DNA of 64,000 nucleotides. Origin: Devosia marina. Lineage in GTDB: Bacteria > Pseudomonadota > Alphaproteobacteria > Rhizobiales > Devosiaceae. The first letter of the stretch is position 1. Each line of letters starts with the position of its first letter. Location: positions 186,001 through 250,000 of the forward strand of contig NZ_WQRF01000004.1 in assembly GCF_009758415.1 (NCBI RefSeq), written 5' to 3'. The translations under genes were made by a program, and so were the position numbers. Below, in pieces: positions 1 to 8,042 of this stretch. Below the pieces are notes generated by a model. That model was not told the DNA's origin and did no database searches. It was given only the letters and a program-made list of their open reading frames with translations.

Positions 1-270
1 CGCCGCGATCACCCCGATAAAGGCGATGAGGCTGAGAAAGGTGAGATCGACGCCGCCAAGTCCGAGCCAGTCCCAGGCATTGGGCGCGAGCAGGCGCGAG
101 AGGATCAGATAGTTCAGCGGCACGGTAATCGTCTGCACCACGATGACCGCAATGCCGAGCCCCACCGCAGTATCGAGCCGCTTGGATACTGCCAGGAAGG
201 TACAAACCCCCAGGAAGAAACTCAGGATCAGATTGTCGGCAAAGATCGAGCGAACGAAGAGATCGATCAC
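1..270 (-). CDS. nqrE: NqrE, Na+-translocating NADH:quinone reductase subunit E (partial)
   Basis: This is the N-terminal 90 residues of an integral membrane subunit of the Na+-NQR complex; the rest lies left of the window. The start is GTG at 270, overlapping the nqrD stop as GTGA. Visible protein contains [18 protein letters not shown] and LAVSKRL, which match NqrE rather than its paralogue RnfA (which has NNFVLVKFLG at this point), and it shows at least two hydrophobic helices. In the family NqrE and NqrD together hold an intramembrane iron centre. It is last of five contiguous nqr genes seen here; nqrF, the NADH-oxidising subunit, would be expected further left. Confidence 0.88.
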   Translation of the reverse strand, partial: MIDLFVRSIFADNLILSFFLGVCTFLAVSKRLDTAVGLGIAVIVVQTITVPLNYLILSRLLAPNAWDWLGLGGVDLTFLSLIAFIGVIAA

Positions 271-923
271 GGCGCTCTCCTGTTCGGCTCGATGGAAATC
301 TCATAGTCGACGGGTTCGATCTGGGCAGGGCGGACCGACCGGATGGCCCAGATCAGAAGTCCGAGCAGGAAGAAGGCGCTGGGCGCCAGCAGCATCAGAT
401 TGAGCGGGGTGAACCAGCCGCCATCATGGATGGTTGGAAACACCGTTTGTCCGAACAGTGTCCCGGCACCGAACAGTTCACGCACAAAACCGATGAGCAG
501 CAGCACCAGCCCATAGCCGAGCCCATTGCCAAGCGCATCAAGAGCGGAAAGTCCCACCGGATTGCGCATGGCGAAGGCCTCGGCCCGCCCAAGCACAAGA
601 CAATTGGTGACGATCAGGCCCACAAAGATCGAAAGGCGCTGGCTGATGTCGAATGCGAAGGCCTGGATCACCTGGTCGGCAACGATCACCAGCGAAGCGA
701 TGATGGTGATCTGCAGGATGAGGCGGATGGAGGTGGGGATATGGTGCCTGATCGCGCTGATGATCATGCTGGAGGCAACAAGCACCACGATCAGTGCCAG
801 CGACATCACCAATGCCGTCGTCATCGAGGTTGTGACCGCCAGCGCCGAGCAGATGCCTAGAATCTGCAGGGTGACCGGATTGTTGTCGATCAAGGGAGTG
901 TAAAGATGCTGGAGCCGCTTCAT
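267..923 (-). CDS. nqrD: NqrD, Na+-translocating NADH:quinone reductase subunit D
   Basis: Integral membrane subunit of Na+-NQR, 218 residues, the usual family length (about 210). Recognised by [18 protein letters not shown] near the N-terminus, the stretch [20 protein letters not shown], then [20 protein letters not shown] and [21 protein letters not shown], all characteristic of the NqrD/RnfE family, with the NqrD-type NGGW-like segment near the end ([19 protein letters not shown]). About six membrane helices. ATG at 923 overlaps the nqrC stop (TGATG), so translation is probably coupled along the operon. Works with NqrE in electron transfer across the membrane linked to Na+ export. Confidence 0.93.
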   Translation of the reverse strand: MKRLQHLYTPLIDNNPVTLQILGICSALAVTTSMTTALVMSLALIVVLVASSMIISAIRHHIPTSIRLILQITIIASLVIVADQVIQAFAFDISQRLSIFVGLIVTNCLVLGRAEAFAMRNPVGLSALDALGNGLGYGLVLLLIGFVRELFGAGTLFGQTVFPTIHDGGWFTPLNLMLLAPSAFFLLGLLIWAIRSVRPAQIEPVDYEISIEPNRRAP

Positions 924-1729
924 TGCAATCCCGCCCCTTGCCGAAGATTGGCCAGCACATCATCGAAGCCGTAGTCGCCGAGCCAGAAATGGATGGCGGC
1001 GGTGATGGCGTTGCCGGTGCGAGTCGCCCCGGTGATGCCATCCACCTCGAACGCGCTGGTCGCCCGGCCCCTGACGACCGACAGCCTGATCTCGCCATCG
1101 TCGCCGGCGAGTTCCTTGCCCGGCCACAAAGCCTGCCATGCTGGCTCCTCGATACGTGCGCCCAGGCCCGGGGTCTCTCCCTGTTCGATGATCGAAAGCC
1201 CGGCCACGGTGTTGAGATCGCCCTCAAGGGCCAAATGCGCCCGGATGGTTGACTGGTAGCCAACCGCCGAGATCGGCAGGATCACCAGGCGCAGTTCACC
1301 GTCCTCGCGCAATATGTGGATAGGGGCCAGGTCCGCTATGCGCCCGAGACCGGCTATGTCCGCCTCGCCGGGTATGATCGAGGACGTTTCGGGGACTTCC
1401 GCCGCCGCTGCGATATCAAAGGTGGCCGGGTCGATATCGGTCGGCTCACCGGTCTCAAGGTCGACAACGACCGTTTCGAGGCTGTCCGCGCCATATTGGG
1501 CGACAATGTCGGCGAGGCCGGGCATGCTCTCGAGCATTGCGGCCAACCGCGCTTCCCGTTCGGCCGCGAGATTGGCATCCCGCATCGGCGCCAGCAGCAC
1601 GGCAGCGCTCGAAACGAGCAACGCGCAGATGCCCGACACGATGAACGCCATGGCGATCGTCTTTGTCCGGCTCTCATTGGGCAGGGCCAGGAGTCGCGCC
1701 CACCAGATCAGGGGATTGAGATCAGGCAT
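920..1729 (-). CDS. nqrC: NqrC, FMN-carrying subunit of Na+-NQR
   Basis: Membrane-anchored periplasmic flavoprotein subunit, 269 residues. One N-terminal helix (about residues 25-45) is followed by a soluble domain. Near the C-terminus the motif ITGATRTG fits the family's [S/T]GATxT site where FMN is covalently attached through phosphodiester linkage; the last Thr is about residue 238. I start at ATG 1729 (MPDLNPL) rather than the longer open frame, because the extra 35 residues are arginine-rich out-of-frame nqrB sequence. It overlaps nqrB by 8 bases. The intact flavin site here contrasts with its absence in the neighbouring NqrB. Confidence 0.9.
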   Translation of the reverse strand: MPDLNPLIWWARLLALPNESRTKTIAMAFIVSGICALLVSSAAVLLAPMRDANLAAEREARLAAMLESMPGLADIVAQYGADSLETVVVDLETGEPTDIDPATFDIAAAAEVPETSSIIPGEADIAGLGRIADLAPIHILREDGELRLVILPISAVGYQSTIRAHLALEGDLNTVAGLSIIEQGETPGLGARIEEPAWQALWPGKELAGDDGEIRLSVVRGRATSAFEVDGITGATRTGNAITAAIHFWLGDYGFDDVLANLRQGAGLQ

Positions 1730-2504
1730 GGCCGCCCCTCCATTTTCGCGTCGCCACCGCGACTGCGGCCGCATCGAACAGTGGCGCAAAGAGCGAGGCA
1801 AGCAGTGTGGCGAACACCACCGCCTGCGGCGCATCTATGCCTGCATCCGCCCAGCCGAAGATCGCAACCAGTGCGCCGGCCAGCGCGCCATATGCCCAGC
1901 GTCCCATTCTGGTGGATGCCGAAGCGACCGGGTCGCCGATCAGGAAGACCAGTCCAAAGACAAGGCTGCCCTCAAGAAACGGCGCCGCAGGGTCTTGGCC
2001 GAGCGCAAACGTAGCCAGCACCAACCCCATGGTCGCTGCCACAGCGATGCGCCAAGAAAGCACGCCCATCACCAGCAGAAGAAGCGCGCCGAAGCCCGCC
2101 GCAATCGCAACCAGCGGACCGGTGCCGGTGTGCAGTACTTCGGGGAAGGCGAAATAGAGGAAGGCCAGGGTGACCACGCCGGCATTGACGACATTGCGCC
2201 CCCAGCCGCCGAATATCTGTTCACCTATGACGGTGCCGAAACTGGCTGCAAGCACGATCTGCCACATCTCGGTGGTACCCGACGCCAGTACGGCAACAGC
2301 AAAGGCGGTGACCAGCGCGATGGGGGACAGCGGCTGGGCCCGTGTGAACAGGAACACGCCTTGCCAAAAGCTGATCACCGCAAGCGCCACACCGAAGCGC
2401 TGCATGGTGGCAAATCCGAGATCCAGGCTCGCGGCCACTACCACCGGAAGCATCGCCGAGACGATGATCCAGGAAACGGTATCCCTGTGCCAGACCCCGC
2501 GCAT
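1722..2504 (-). CDS. nqrB: NqrB-like membrane subunit, short form lacking the FMN site
   Basis: Membrane subunit of the NqrB/RnfD family, 260 residues against roughly 410 in Vibrio NqrB. Landmarks in order: EQIFGGWGRNVVNAG (family: E-FGGTG-N-FNPA), FLYFAFPE, SWRIAVAATMG, LVFGLVFLIGDPVASAS (family: FMATDPVSA), GRWAYGALAGALVAI, and LLASLFAPLFD near the end. Between FAFPE and SWRI the family normally has about 60 residues including the SGAT motif whose Thr carries FMN; here only about 25 residues lie between, with no SGAT. The N-terminal cytoplasmic extension is also missing. The frame is clean and gene overlaps with nqrA and nqrC are tight, so it looks like a functional short form rather than a wreck. 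Confidence 0.82.
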   Translation of the reverse strand: MRGVWHRDTVSWIIVSAMLPVVVAASLDLGFATMQRFGVALAVISFWQGVFLFTRAQPLSPIALVTAFAVAVLASGTTEMWQIVLAASFGTVIGEQIFGGWGRNVVNAGVVTLAFLYFAFPEVLHTGTGPLVAIAAGFGALLLLVMGVLSWRIAVAATMGLVLATFALGQDPAAPFLEGSLVFGLVFLIGDPVASASTRMGRWAYGALAGALVAIFGWADAGIDAPQAVVFATLLASLFAPLFDAAAVAVATRKWRGGHA

Positions 2505-3745
2505 CACGCCGCCTCGAGCATGTCGAGCACCGCTCGCAGCCGCGCTCCGAAATCGGTTTCCCCGCCCGTCGCGTAGGTCGCGAGGGCCAGGTCGTCTTCC
2601 CCCAACTGCAGGCAACCCAGTTGTGCTGCCCGGTCCGCATCGCCAATGCTGAGCGCGCGCAACAGTGGAACGGCCGGCATGTCTGGTCCCAGGGCCCTGT
2701 CGACCGCTGCAGTTGGCACAAAGGCCGCCGGTGCCGAGGCGCGGCCCAGCGCCGCGATAAGCCAGTTGCGGGCGCGCGGTTCGACGCGGGCCACCACGCT
2801 CGCCTGCAGGTGATAGCGCGAGAGAAACTGCGCTTCGCGCCCGTCGAGTATGGCGCCAGAAAGAATGCGTTTGGGTCCAGGCGTCAGTTGCGGGCGGGAA
2901 AGGGCGTGAAGGTCTGCTCCTATCGGCACCCGCAATAGAAGCGGCTGTTGCGTGCCAGGTCCGGCAAGGCTGATGCTGCGCGAAAAATCGGCGGTGCCAC
3001 GCGCGAGCAGCTGTCCGAGCGCTGCCACGTCCTGATAATTGATATGCCACACAGGTGCGCTGGACGTCGCCGGATGCAGCCTAGCGATGTGGGTGCCGGG
3101 AAGTCCGGCGGGATGGAATCCGGTGAATCGCACCACCGAGACACGGTCCTGCGGCTCCACCAGATCGACGCCGTCACCCTGGCAAACATAGACTTGGCCT
3201 TGCGTCAGAAGGCGGAGCGCACTTACGCCGCGAGCGAAGCTGTCTTCCAGCCCGCCCAGGACCACCGCAGGATCAGGCGCATGAGGACGCGTGTCGATCG
3301 CAGTGACGAACACTGCCGCTGGCTCGGCATCGGGTGCCGGTATCCGGTCGAACGGCCTGCTGCGCAGGGCCGGCCAAAGCCCGGCCTTCTGCATCAGCGC
3401 CCGCAAGCCTGCCGGGGTACCGGCCGCCGCCAGGTCAGATCGCACCGCATCCTCCCCCTCTGGTATAATGGTCAAGAGGGACAGTCGCCGCTGGGGGCCG
3501 ATTTCGATCTTTTCGATCCGTCCGGATGAGGGGGAAGTGACCACGATGTCGGGCCGCTTCCGGTCCCGAAACAGGGGCGTGCCAGAGGCGACTGCCTGCC
3601 CTGCTTCCACCAGTATTTCGGGGCGGATGCCGGCATAGTCGGCGCCCGCAAGCCCTATTCTGGGGACGCGCGTCGGGACAAATTCCCCGTCCGGCAATGC
3701 CCCTGCAACAGGCAGCGGAAGCCCGTGACGAATGACTATATTCAT
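2504..3745 (-). CDS. nqrA: NqrA, Na+-translocating NADH:quinone reductase subunit A
   Basis: Cytoplasmic, flavin-free subunit of Na+-NQR, 413 residues (Vibrio about 446). The N-terminus IVIRHGLPLPVAGAL followed by ADYAGIRPEILVEAGQAVAS, LFRDRKRPDIVVTSPSSG and IEIGPQRRLSLLTI matches the NqrA barrel-sandwich start (family: GLDLPI-G, GMRP, V-EGD-VKKG, LFEDKK, FTAP-SG). The family is distantly related to RnfC and bacterial complex I subunits but has no Fe-S cysteine clusters, and none are seen here, which argues for Nqr over Rnf. First gene of the operon; the divergent promoter region to 3873 carries an FNR-like box. Confidence 0.93.
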   Translation of the reverse strand: MNIVIRHGLPLPVAGALPDGEFVPTRVPRIGLAGADYAGIRPEILVEAGQAVASGTPLFRDRKRPDIVVTSPSSGRIEKIEIGPQRRLSLLTIIPEGEDAVRSDLAAAGTPAGLRALMQKAGLWPALRSRPFDRIPAPDAEPAAVFVTAIDTRPHAPDPAVVLGGLEDSFARGVSALRLLTQGQVYVCQGDGVDLVEPQDRVSVVRFTGFHPAGLPGTHIARLHPATSSAPVWHINYQDVAALGQLLARGTADFSRSISLAGPGTQQPLLLRVPIGADLHALSRPQLTPGPKRILSGAILDGREAQFLSRYHLQASVVARVEPRARNWLIAALGRASAPAAFVPTAAVDRALGPDMPAVPLLRALSIGDADRAAQLGCLQLGEDDLALATYATGGETDFGARLRAVLDMLEAA

Positions 3746-3799
3746 CCTCGCCTCATTTGCTTTCCGCCAAGAGCATAGGCCAAAAATTTCACCAGCACA

Positions 3800-3813
3800 T
3801 TGTTCTAGATCAA
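3800..3813. promoter_or_regulatory. FNR/FixK-type box in the nqrA-cytochrome divergent promoter
   Basis: TTGTTCTAGATCAA matches the CRP/FNR-family anaerobox TTGAT-N4-ATCAA at 9 of 10 specified positions. It sits 55 bases upstream of the nqrA start and 61 bases upstream of the cytochrome start, so it could serve either direction. That this controls oxygen-dependent expression is inference. Confidence 0.5.
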
Positions 3814-3837
3814 TACTCGCTTGGTCCTTTTGCTGAT

Positions 3838-3854
3838 AAGTTGCGTGACAACTT
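3838..3854. promoter_or_regulatory. Inverted repeat upstream of the cytochrome gene
   Basis: AAGTTG-N5-CAACTT is a perfect 6-bp inverted repeat ending 19 bases before the cytochrome ATG and just before its ribosome binding site (GGAGAGGAG). It could be an operator or a short 5' mRNA hairpin. The ligand is unknown. Confidence 0.35.
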
Positions 3855-3873
3855 GGGCGGAGAGGAGAACGCG

Positions 3874-4926
3874 ATGTTCAGGCTGACTAGGTTCGCTTCC
3901 GTTGCGGGCATGCTGCTGGCAGCATGCGGGGCCGCTTTTGCCCAGCAATCGCCAGCCACTCTGGAGATTATTGAACTGTGGCGGCAATCGGGGCATGCCG
4001 ATTCCTCATCTGCATCGTTCACGCACTGGCAAGGCGAGAGCGAGGTTCCTGCCAATTGTGCCACCTGCCATTCCGGAGAGGGCTTCCGCAGTTTTTACGG
4101 AATTGACGGTTCAGCCAAAGGCGAAGTCTCGCACCCGATCGTCCCTGGCGGCGTCATCGACTGCGCGACCTGCCACGAAGCCGGTGTGTCAGATATCGAC
4201 AGCGTTCGCTTCCCGTCTGGCCTGACGGTCAGTCCGCCCGATGGCACAGCTACCTGCATGTCCTGTCATCAGGGTCGTCAGTCCGGCATCGACGTGGCTT
4301 CGGCAACCCAGGAACTGCCGGACCACGACGTCAATTCCGAGTTGCGCTTCATCAACCCGCACTATGCAGTGGCCGCAGCGACGCTGTACGGCAGTGAGGT
4401 CAAAGGCGGTTATGAATATCCTGGGCGCACCTATGCGGGGCGCTTCGCCCATGTGCCGTCTTTTGCCACCTGCGTAGATTGTCACGACCCCCATAGCACG
4501 CGGGTCCAAGTCGAGCCCTGCACCGGCTGCCACGAAGTCGCCGAACTCGCAGCCATCCGCACCTCAGGTGCCGACTTCGACGGCGATGGCAATATCACCA
4601 CCGGCATTCATGCCGAAATCGCAGCGCTAAACGCACAGCTGCAGGACACAATTACTCACTATGCGGCCAACGTCGCCGGAATACCGATCGTTTATGCTGA
4701 TCGCTTCCCTTACTACTTCGTCGGGGGCGCAGAGACGACGCCGGCCAACCGCTACGCGGCCTGGACACCGGCGCTGCTGCGGGCTGCTTACAACTATCAG
4801 TTCGTTGCCAAGGACCGTGGCGCATATGCCCACAATCCCCATTATGCCGTGCAGCTGCTTCACGACAGCATTACCGACCTTGCCAAGGCAAGCGGCATGA
4901 ATGCAAACTTGGGTGAGCGTCCGTAG
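3874..4926 (+). CDS. Periplasmic pentahaem c-type cytochrome
   Basis: A 350-residue exported multihaem cytochrome. The start is ATG 3874, which follows GGAGAGGAG and gives a signal peptide (MFRLTRF, then a hydrophobic run ending AAFAQQ); the longer open frame upstream has no signal. Five CxxCH haem-attachment motifs are present in order: CATCH, CATCH, CMSCH, CVDCH, CTGCH. Extra histidines (SGHADS, NPHYAV, HNPHYAVQ) could be distal ligands. It resembles cytochrome c3/multihaem proteins of periplasmic electron transfer, but I cannot name its partner. Divergent from nqrA with a shared FNR-like box, suggesting a role in low-oxygen respiration. G+C is somewhat below the window average. Confidence 0.85.
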   Translation: MFRLTRFASVAGMLLAACGAAFAQQSPATLEIIELWRQSGHADSSSASFTHWQGESEVPANCATCHSGEGFRSFYGIDGSAKGEVSHPIVPGGVIDCATCHEAGVSDIDSVRFPSGLTVSPPDGTATCMSCHQGRQSGIDVASATQELPDHDVNSELRFINPHYAVAAATLYGSEVKGGYEYPGRTYAGRFAHVPSFATCVDCHDPHSTRVQVEPCTGCHEVAELAAIRTSGADFDGDGNITTGIHAEIAALNAQLQDTITHYAANVAGIPIVYADRFPYYFVGGAETTPANRYAAWTPALLRAAYNYQFVAKDRGAYAHNPHYAVQLLHDSITDLAKASGMNANLGERP

Positions 4927-5061
4927 GCGTGTAACGGGGAAGGCGCGTTCTTCGGTCTTCAAGCCATGTTCACGGCCCAGTCGTTCAGAACGGCCAGCAG
5001 GTCGAGCTGACCGTCTACGCCAAGTTGCCGCATTCTCCTACAAGCCGGAGGACAGAATCTG

Positions 5062-6042
5062 ATGGAGATATGGTTTCTGCTCCTCGGAGGGCTCGTTCTG
5101 CTGATCGTGGGCGGCGAGCTTCTGGTCCGTGGCGCCGTGCAGGTTGCGACCCGTCTGGGTGTGTCGCCGCTCGTGATCGGATTGACTCTGGTCGCCTTTG
5201 GTACTTCGGCTCCGGAACTCGTCACCTCGCTGCAAGCAGCGCTCGCAAATGCGCCTGGCATCGCCTATGGCAACATCGTCGGTTCAAATATCGCGAATGC
5301 GCTGCTCATTGCTGGTGTTGCGGCCATAATAAGCCCAATGATGATCGCTTCAACGGCATTGAAACGTGACGGCATCGTGATGCTTGCTGTCGTAACGGCC
5401 TTTGTAGCATTCGCATTCTTCATGCCGCTTGGCCGGGGCATTGGCATCGTCTTTGTCGGTGCGCTTGTCGCCTATGTTTACCTTGCCTTCCGGCAGGAGC
5501 GATCGTCAGCTCCACAGGGCCATGGGGCCATTTACGACAAGAGTCTCGCGCTACAACAAACGGATGTCGGCCTTGCGCCGTCGGAAAGGCTGGGAGGCTC
5601 GGTTGTCGTGTCGGGCCTGATCGCACTGGGAGGCCTTGTCCTTGTCATTCTCGGCGGACGCTTTCTCGTTGATGGGGCGGTTTCCCTGGCGCGCGGGTTC
5701 GCTATTTCGGAAACTGTGATTGGGTTGACCATTGTCGCGGTCGGCACATCCATGCCCGAATTGGTAACCTCGGTCCTAGCCGGGATACGCAAGCAGGGCG
5801 ATGTCGCGTTCGGAAACATCGTGGGCTCGAACATCTACAACATCCTGGGCATCGGTGGTGCTACGGCCCTTGTCGCGCCCGGCGAAGTCCCCGCTGAGAT
5901 TGTCGGTTTCGACAATTTTGTCATGCTCGGCGTTACCCTATTGCTCGTAATCTTCGCGTGGACAGGATTGCGAATTGGCCGCCGGGAGGGAGCGGTTCTC
6001 CTCGCCGGTTATGCTGCCTATATCTATTTCATCTTGCCTTAG
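5062..6042 (+). CDS. Calcium/sodium antiporter, CaCA family (YrbG-like)
   Basis: A 326-residue membrane protein with the internal duplication of the Ca2+/cation antiporter superfamily. The first half has GTSAPELVTS and GNIVGSNIANALLIAG; the second half repeats GTSMPELVTS and GNIVGSNIYNILGIGG. These alpha-repeats carry the conserved Glu/Asn/Ser residues that bind the exchanged ions. About ten transmembrane helices, with a central cytoplasmic loop at about residues 145-185. Length equals E. coli YrbG. No obvious operon partner: the cytochrome ends 135 bases upstream and a tRNA fragment follows. Codon usage is a little less G+C-rich than the nqr genes. Confidence 0.92.
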   Translation: MEIWFLLLGGLVLLIVGGELLVRGAVQVATRLGVSPLVIGLTLVAFGTSAPELVTSLQAALANAPGIAYGNIVGSNIANALLIAGVAAIISPMMIASTALKRDGIVMLAVVTAFVAFAFFMPLGRGIGIVFVGALVAYVYLAFRQERSSAPQGHGAIYDKSLALQQTDVGLAPSERLGGSVVVSGLIALGGLVLVILGGRFLVDGAVSLARGFAISETVIGLTIVAVGTSMPELVTSVLAGIRKQGDVAFGNIVGSNIYNILGIGGATALVAPGEVPAEIVGFDNFVMLGVTLLLVIFAWTGLRIGRREGAVLLAGYAAYIYFILP

Positions 6043-6135
6043 GCCTCTGGCTCCGACGCACCGGTATCGGTAGTCAAGAAGCGGCGACCAGATAGATCCA
6101 AGCCGGCGTTTGATCGTGTTCCCTTGGGCAAGGGA

Positions 6136-6178
<43 letters not shown>

Positions 6179-6297
6179 AGGCCGGAATCGGGCGGTGAGC
6201 CCGACAGAACGGCGGCAAACCAGTCGATGACCTGCCGATAAGCAGCCGGGCAAATGCAGGCTCCGGCAACTTCGCGCTGCACGGTGGATTCTGCCCG

Positions 6298-6326
6298 TTG
6301 ACTTATTAGGTCAATCGTCCTAATTG
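6298..6326 (+). promoter_or_regulatory. Promoter with overlapping palindromic operator for the TetR gene
   Basis: TTGACT (6298-6303) and TAATTG (6321-6326), 17 bases apart, form a plausible sigma-70 promoter. Between and over them lies the inverted repeat ATTAGG-N8-CCTAAT (6305-6324), the size of a TetR-family operator, suggesting autorepression of the regulator that starts at 6364. Confidence 0.5.
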
Positions 6327-6363
6327 GAGAGCCAAGGGCCGTTCTGGCGAGGTAAGGAACGCG

Positions 6364-6948
6364 ATGCGCGGGGCAGAGACACGGACGGAAATTGTTGGTG
6401 CGGCGGATCGGCTGTTTTACCAGGGCGGTTTCGCACACACTTCTTTTGCTGATATCGCCGCGGCAGTGCAGATCGCCCGGGGCAATTTCTATTATCATTT
6501 CAAGAGCAAGGACGAGATCCTCGAGGCCGTGATCGCGCGGCGCCTCGAGCGCACCACGGCCTTATTGGCGCAATGGGACGAGGCCAATCCGACGCCGCGC
6601 AGCCGGCTGTCTGCCTTTGTGCGGCTGCTCGCGGTCAATGGCGACAAGATCATGGCCTATGGCTGCCCGGTCGGTTCGCTCGCCACCGAATTGAGCAAGC
6701 TGATGCATGAGGCGCGCGGGCCTGCCGTGGCACTGTTCGATCTGTTTCGCGACTGGCTGGCCGAGCAGTTCCGGGCGCTGGGCTGCTCCGAGCCCGAGGC
6801 GCAGGCGCTGCATTTGCTGATGCGCAGCCAGGGCATAGCGGTGCTGGCCAATGCCTATCGCGACCCCGCCTTTGTCGCCCGCGAAATGGCGGCGATGGAA
6901 GACTGGATCGATGCGGCCATCACGCCGCAGCGTCCTGCCATCCCCTGA
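6364..6948 (+). CDS. TetR/AcrR-family transcriptional regulator
   Basis: A 194-residue repressor-type protein. Residues about 5-55 form the TetR helix-turn-helix: TRTEIVGAADRLFYQGGFAH, TSFADIAAAVQIARGNFYYH and FKSKDEIL. The C-terminal two thirds is the ligand-binding helical domain with a conserved CPVGSLATEL segment, like the YxaF/LmrA group of TetR regulators. RBS GGTAAGG precedes the ATG. It heads a likely operon with the YciI protein (14 bases downstream) and the tag glycosylase. A palindrome over its own promoter suggests autoregulation. The inducing ligand cannot be told from sequence. Confidence 0.88.
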   Translation: MRGAETRTEIVGAADRLFYQGGFAHTSFADIAAAVQIARGNFYYHFKSKDEILEAVIARRLERTTALLAQWDEANPTPRSRLSAFVRLLAVNGDKIMAYGCPVGSLATELSKLMHEARGPAVALFDLFRDWLAEQFRALGCSEPEAQALHLLMRSQGIAVLANAYRDPAFVAREMAAMEDWIDAAITPQRPAIP

Positions 6949-6962
6949 CAGGAGGAAAGCTC

Positions 6963-7256
6963 ATGTTTGTTGTTCTGCTCAGACCGGCGGCGCAGAAGGC
7001 GCGGGCGCCCGATTATCTCGAGGGCCACAAGGCCTGGCTCGAGCAGGGCCTTTCAGAGGGGGTATTCCTGCTCTGGGGCAGCCTCAGGCCCGATGGTGGC
7101 GGAGCGGTCCTGGCGCGCGGGCTCGACCGGACGGCCTTGGTCGAACGAATTGCCACAGACCCCTTTGTCAGCGGCGGCGTGGTGACGCCCGAGATCATCG
7201 AGATCGCCCCGGCGCGCGCCGCGGCCGAGCTGGATTTCTTGCTGGGGGATGCATGA
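6963..7256 (+). CDS. YciI-family protein
   Basis: A 97-residue single-domain protein of the YciI/YCII superfamily (dimeric alpha-beta barrel). Seen: MFVVLLR at the start, YLEGHKAWLEQGLSEGVFLLWGSLRP (family: H-xW/L-xxxxxxGxxLxxGP) and DPFVSGGVV near the end. The conserved His of the putative active site is present in EGHKAW. Family function is poorly defined (some members act as dehydrochlorinases or small-molecule lyases). It follows the TetR gene by 14 bases with RBS AGGAGG and overlaps the next gene by ATGA, so all three are likely co-transcribed. Confidence 0.8.
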   Translation: MFVVLLRPAAQKARAPDYLEGHKAWLEQGLSEGVFLLWGSLRPDGGGAVLARGLDRTALVERIATDPFVSGGVVTPEIIEIAPARAAAELDFLLGDA

Positions 7257-7858
7257 GCCTTTTTCACGCAGAAGACGGATTGCCGCGCTGCCGCTGGTGC
7301 GGCGGGGCGCCCGAATTTGTGCCCTATCACGACAATGAATGGGGCTTTCCGGTCAGCGATGACACGCGCCTGTTCGAAAAGCTCAGCCTTGAAGGGTTTC
7401 AGTCCGGGCTGAGCTGGCGCACGATTTTGAACAAGCGCGACGCGTTCCGCGCCGGCTTTGACGGTTTCGATATCGACACGGTCGCCCGGTTCGACGAAAC
7501 CGATATCGACCGGCTGCTGGCCGACAAGGGCATTGTGCGTCACAGGGGCAAGATCGAGGCGGTCATCAACAATGCCGCCCGCGCCCAGGAACTAATCGCC
7601 GAAGCCGGTTCCATCGCCGCCTTCGTCTGGCGCTACGAAGCCAGAACTCCCGCGCCGCCGCAAAGCCAGACCACCTCGCCGGAATCGATCGCGCTGTCCA
7701 AGGCGCTCAAGAAACGCGGCTGGAAATTTGTCGGCCCCACCACGGTCTTTGCCTTCATGCAGGCCATGGGCCTGATCAACGACCACGCCGAGGGCTGCGT
7801 CAGCCGGGACAAGGCAGCGAAATTGCGCGAGGGGTTTGTTGTGCCCCTTCCGGGCTGA
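7253..7858 (+). CDS. tag: DNA-3-methyladenine glycosylase I
   Basis: Base-excision repair enzyme that removes 3-methyladenine from alkylated DNA; 201 residues, normal for Tag. Start is ATG 7253, overlapping the YciI stop as ATGA; the longer frame runs out of frame through the YciI gene. Motifs: CRWC near the N-terminus and YHDNEWG (zinc Cys and His, substrate Glu), SLEGFQSGLSWRTILNKR (Trp-rich base-flipping segment), RHRGKIEAVINNA, RGWKFVGPTT, then INDHAEGC holding the C-terminal zinc His and Cys. Cytoplasmic, Mg-independent. Context with a TetR regulator might mean inducible expression, but that is inference. Confidence 0.94.
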   Translation: MSLFHAEDGLPRCRWCGGAPEFVPYHDNEWGFPVSDDTRLFEKLSLEGFQSGLSWRTILNKRDAFRAGFDGFDIDTVARFDETDIDRLLADKGIVRHRGKIEAVINNAARAQELIAEAGSIAAFVWRYEARTPAPPQSQTTSPESIALSKALKKRGWKFVGPTTVFAFMQAMGLINDHAEGCVSRDKAAKLREGFVVPLPG

Positions 7859-8042
7859 CCGGCTGCCCGGATGACGCAGCGCCTTGACCCGGATTCCGCA
7901 TTTCGCGCAGCTTTGCTCGCCCTTCACCCCAAGATTTACTTCGCTGGGCTCGCGTAGGTGATAAGACTGGCAGGAGCAAGGCTATCTGCGCCTTGGACAC
8001 CCAACAGGCCTTGGCATGCTGCCCGAGATAGCGAGTCCATGA

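Noticed and set aside
1..3745. Reading the operon as an Rnf complex
   Set aside because: NqrE, NqrD, NqrC and NqrA motifs match Na+-NQR; NqrA has no RnfC-type Fe-S clusters, no RnfB is seen, and the order A-B-C-D-E is that of nqr.
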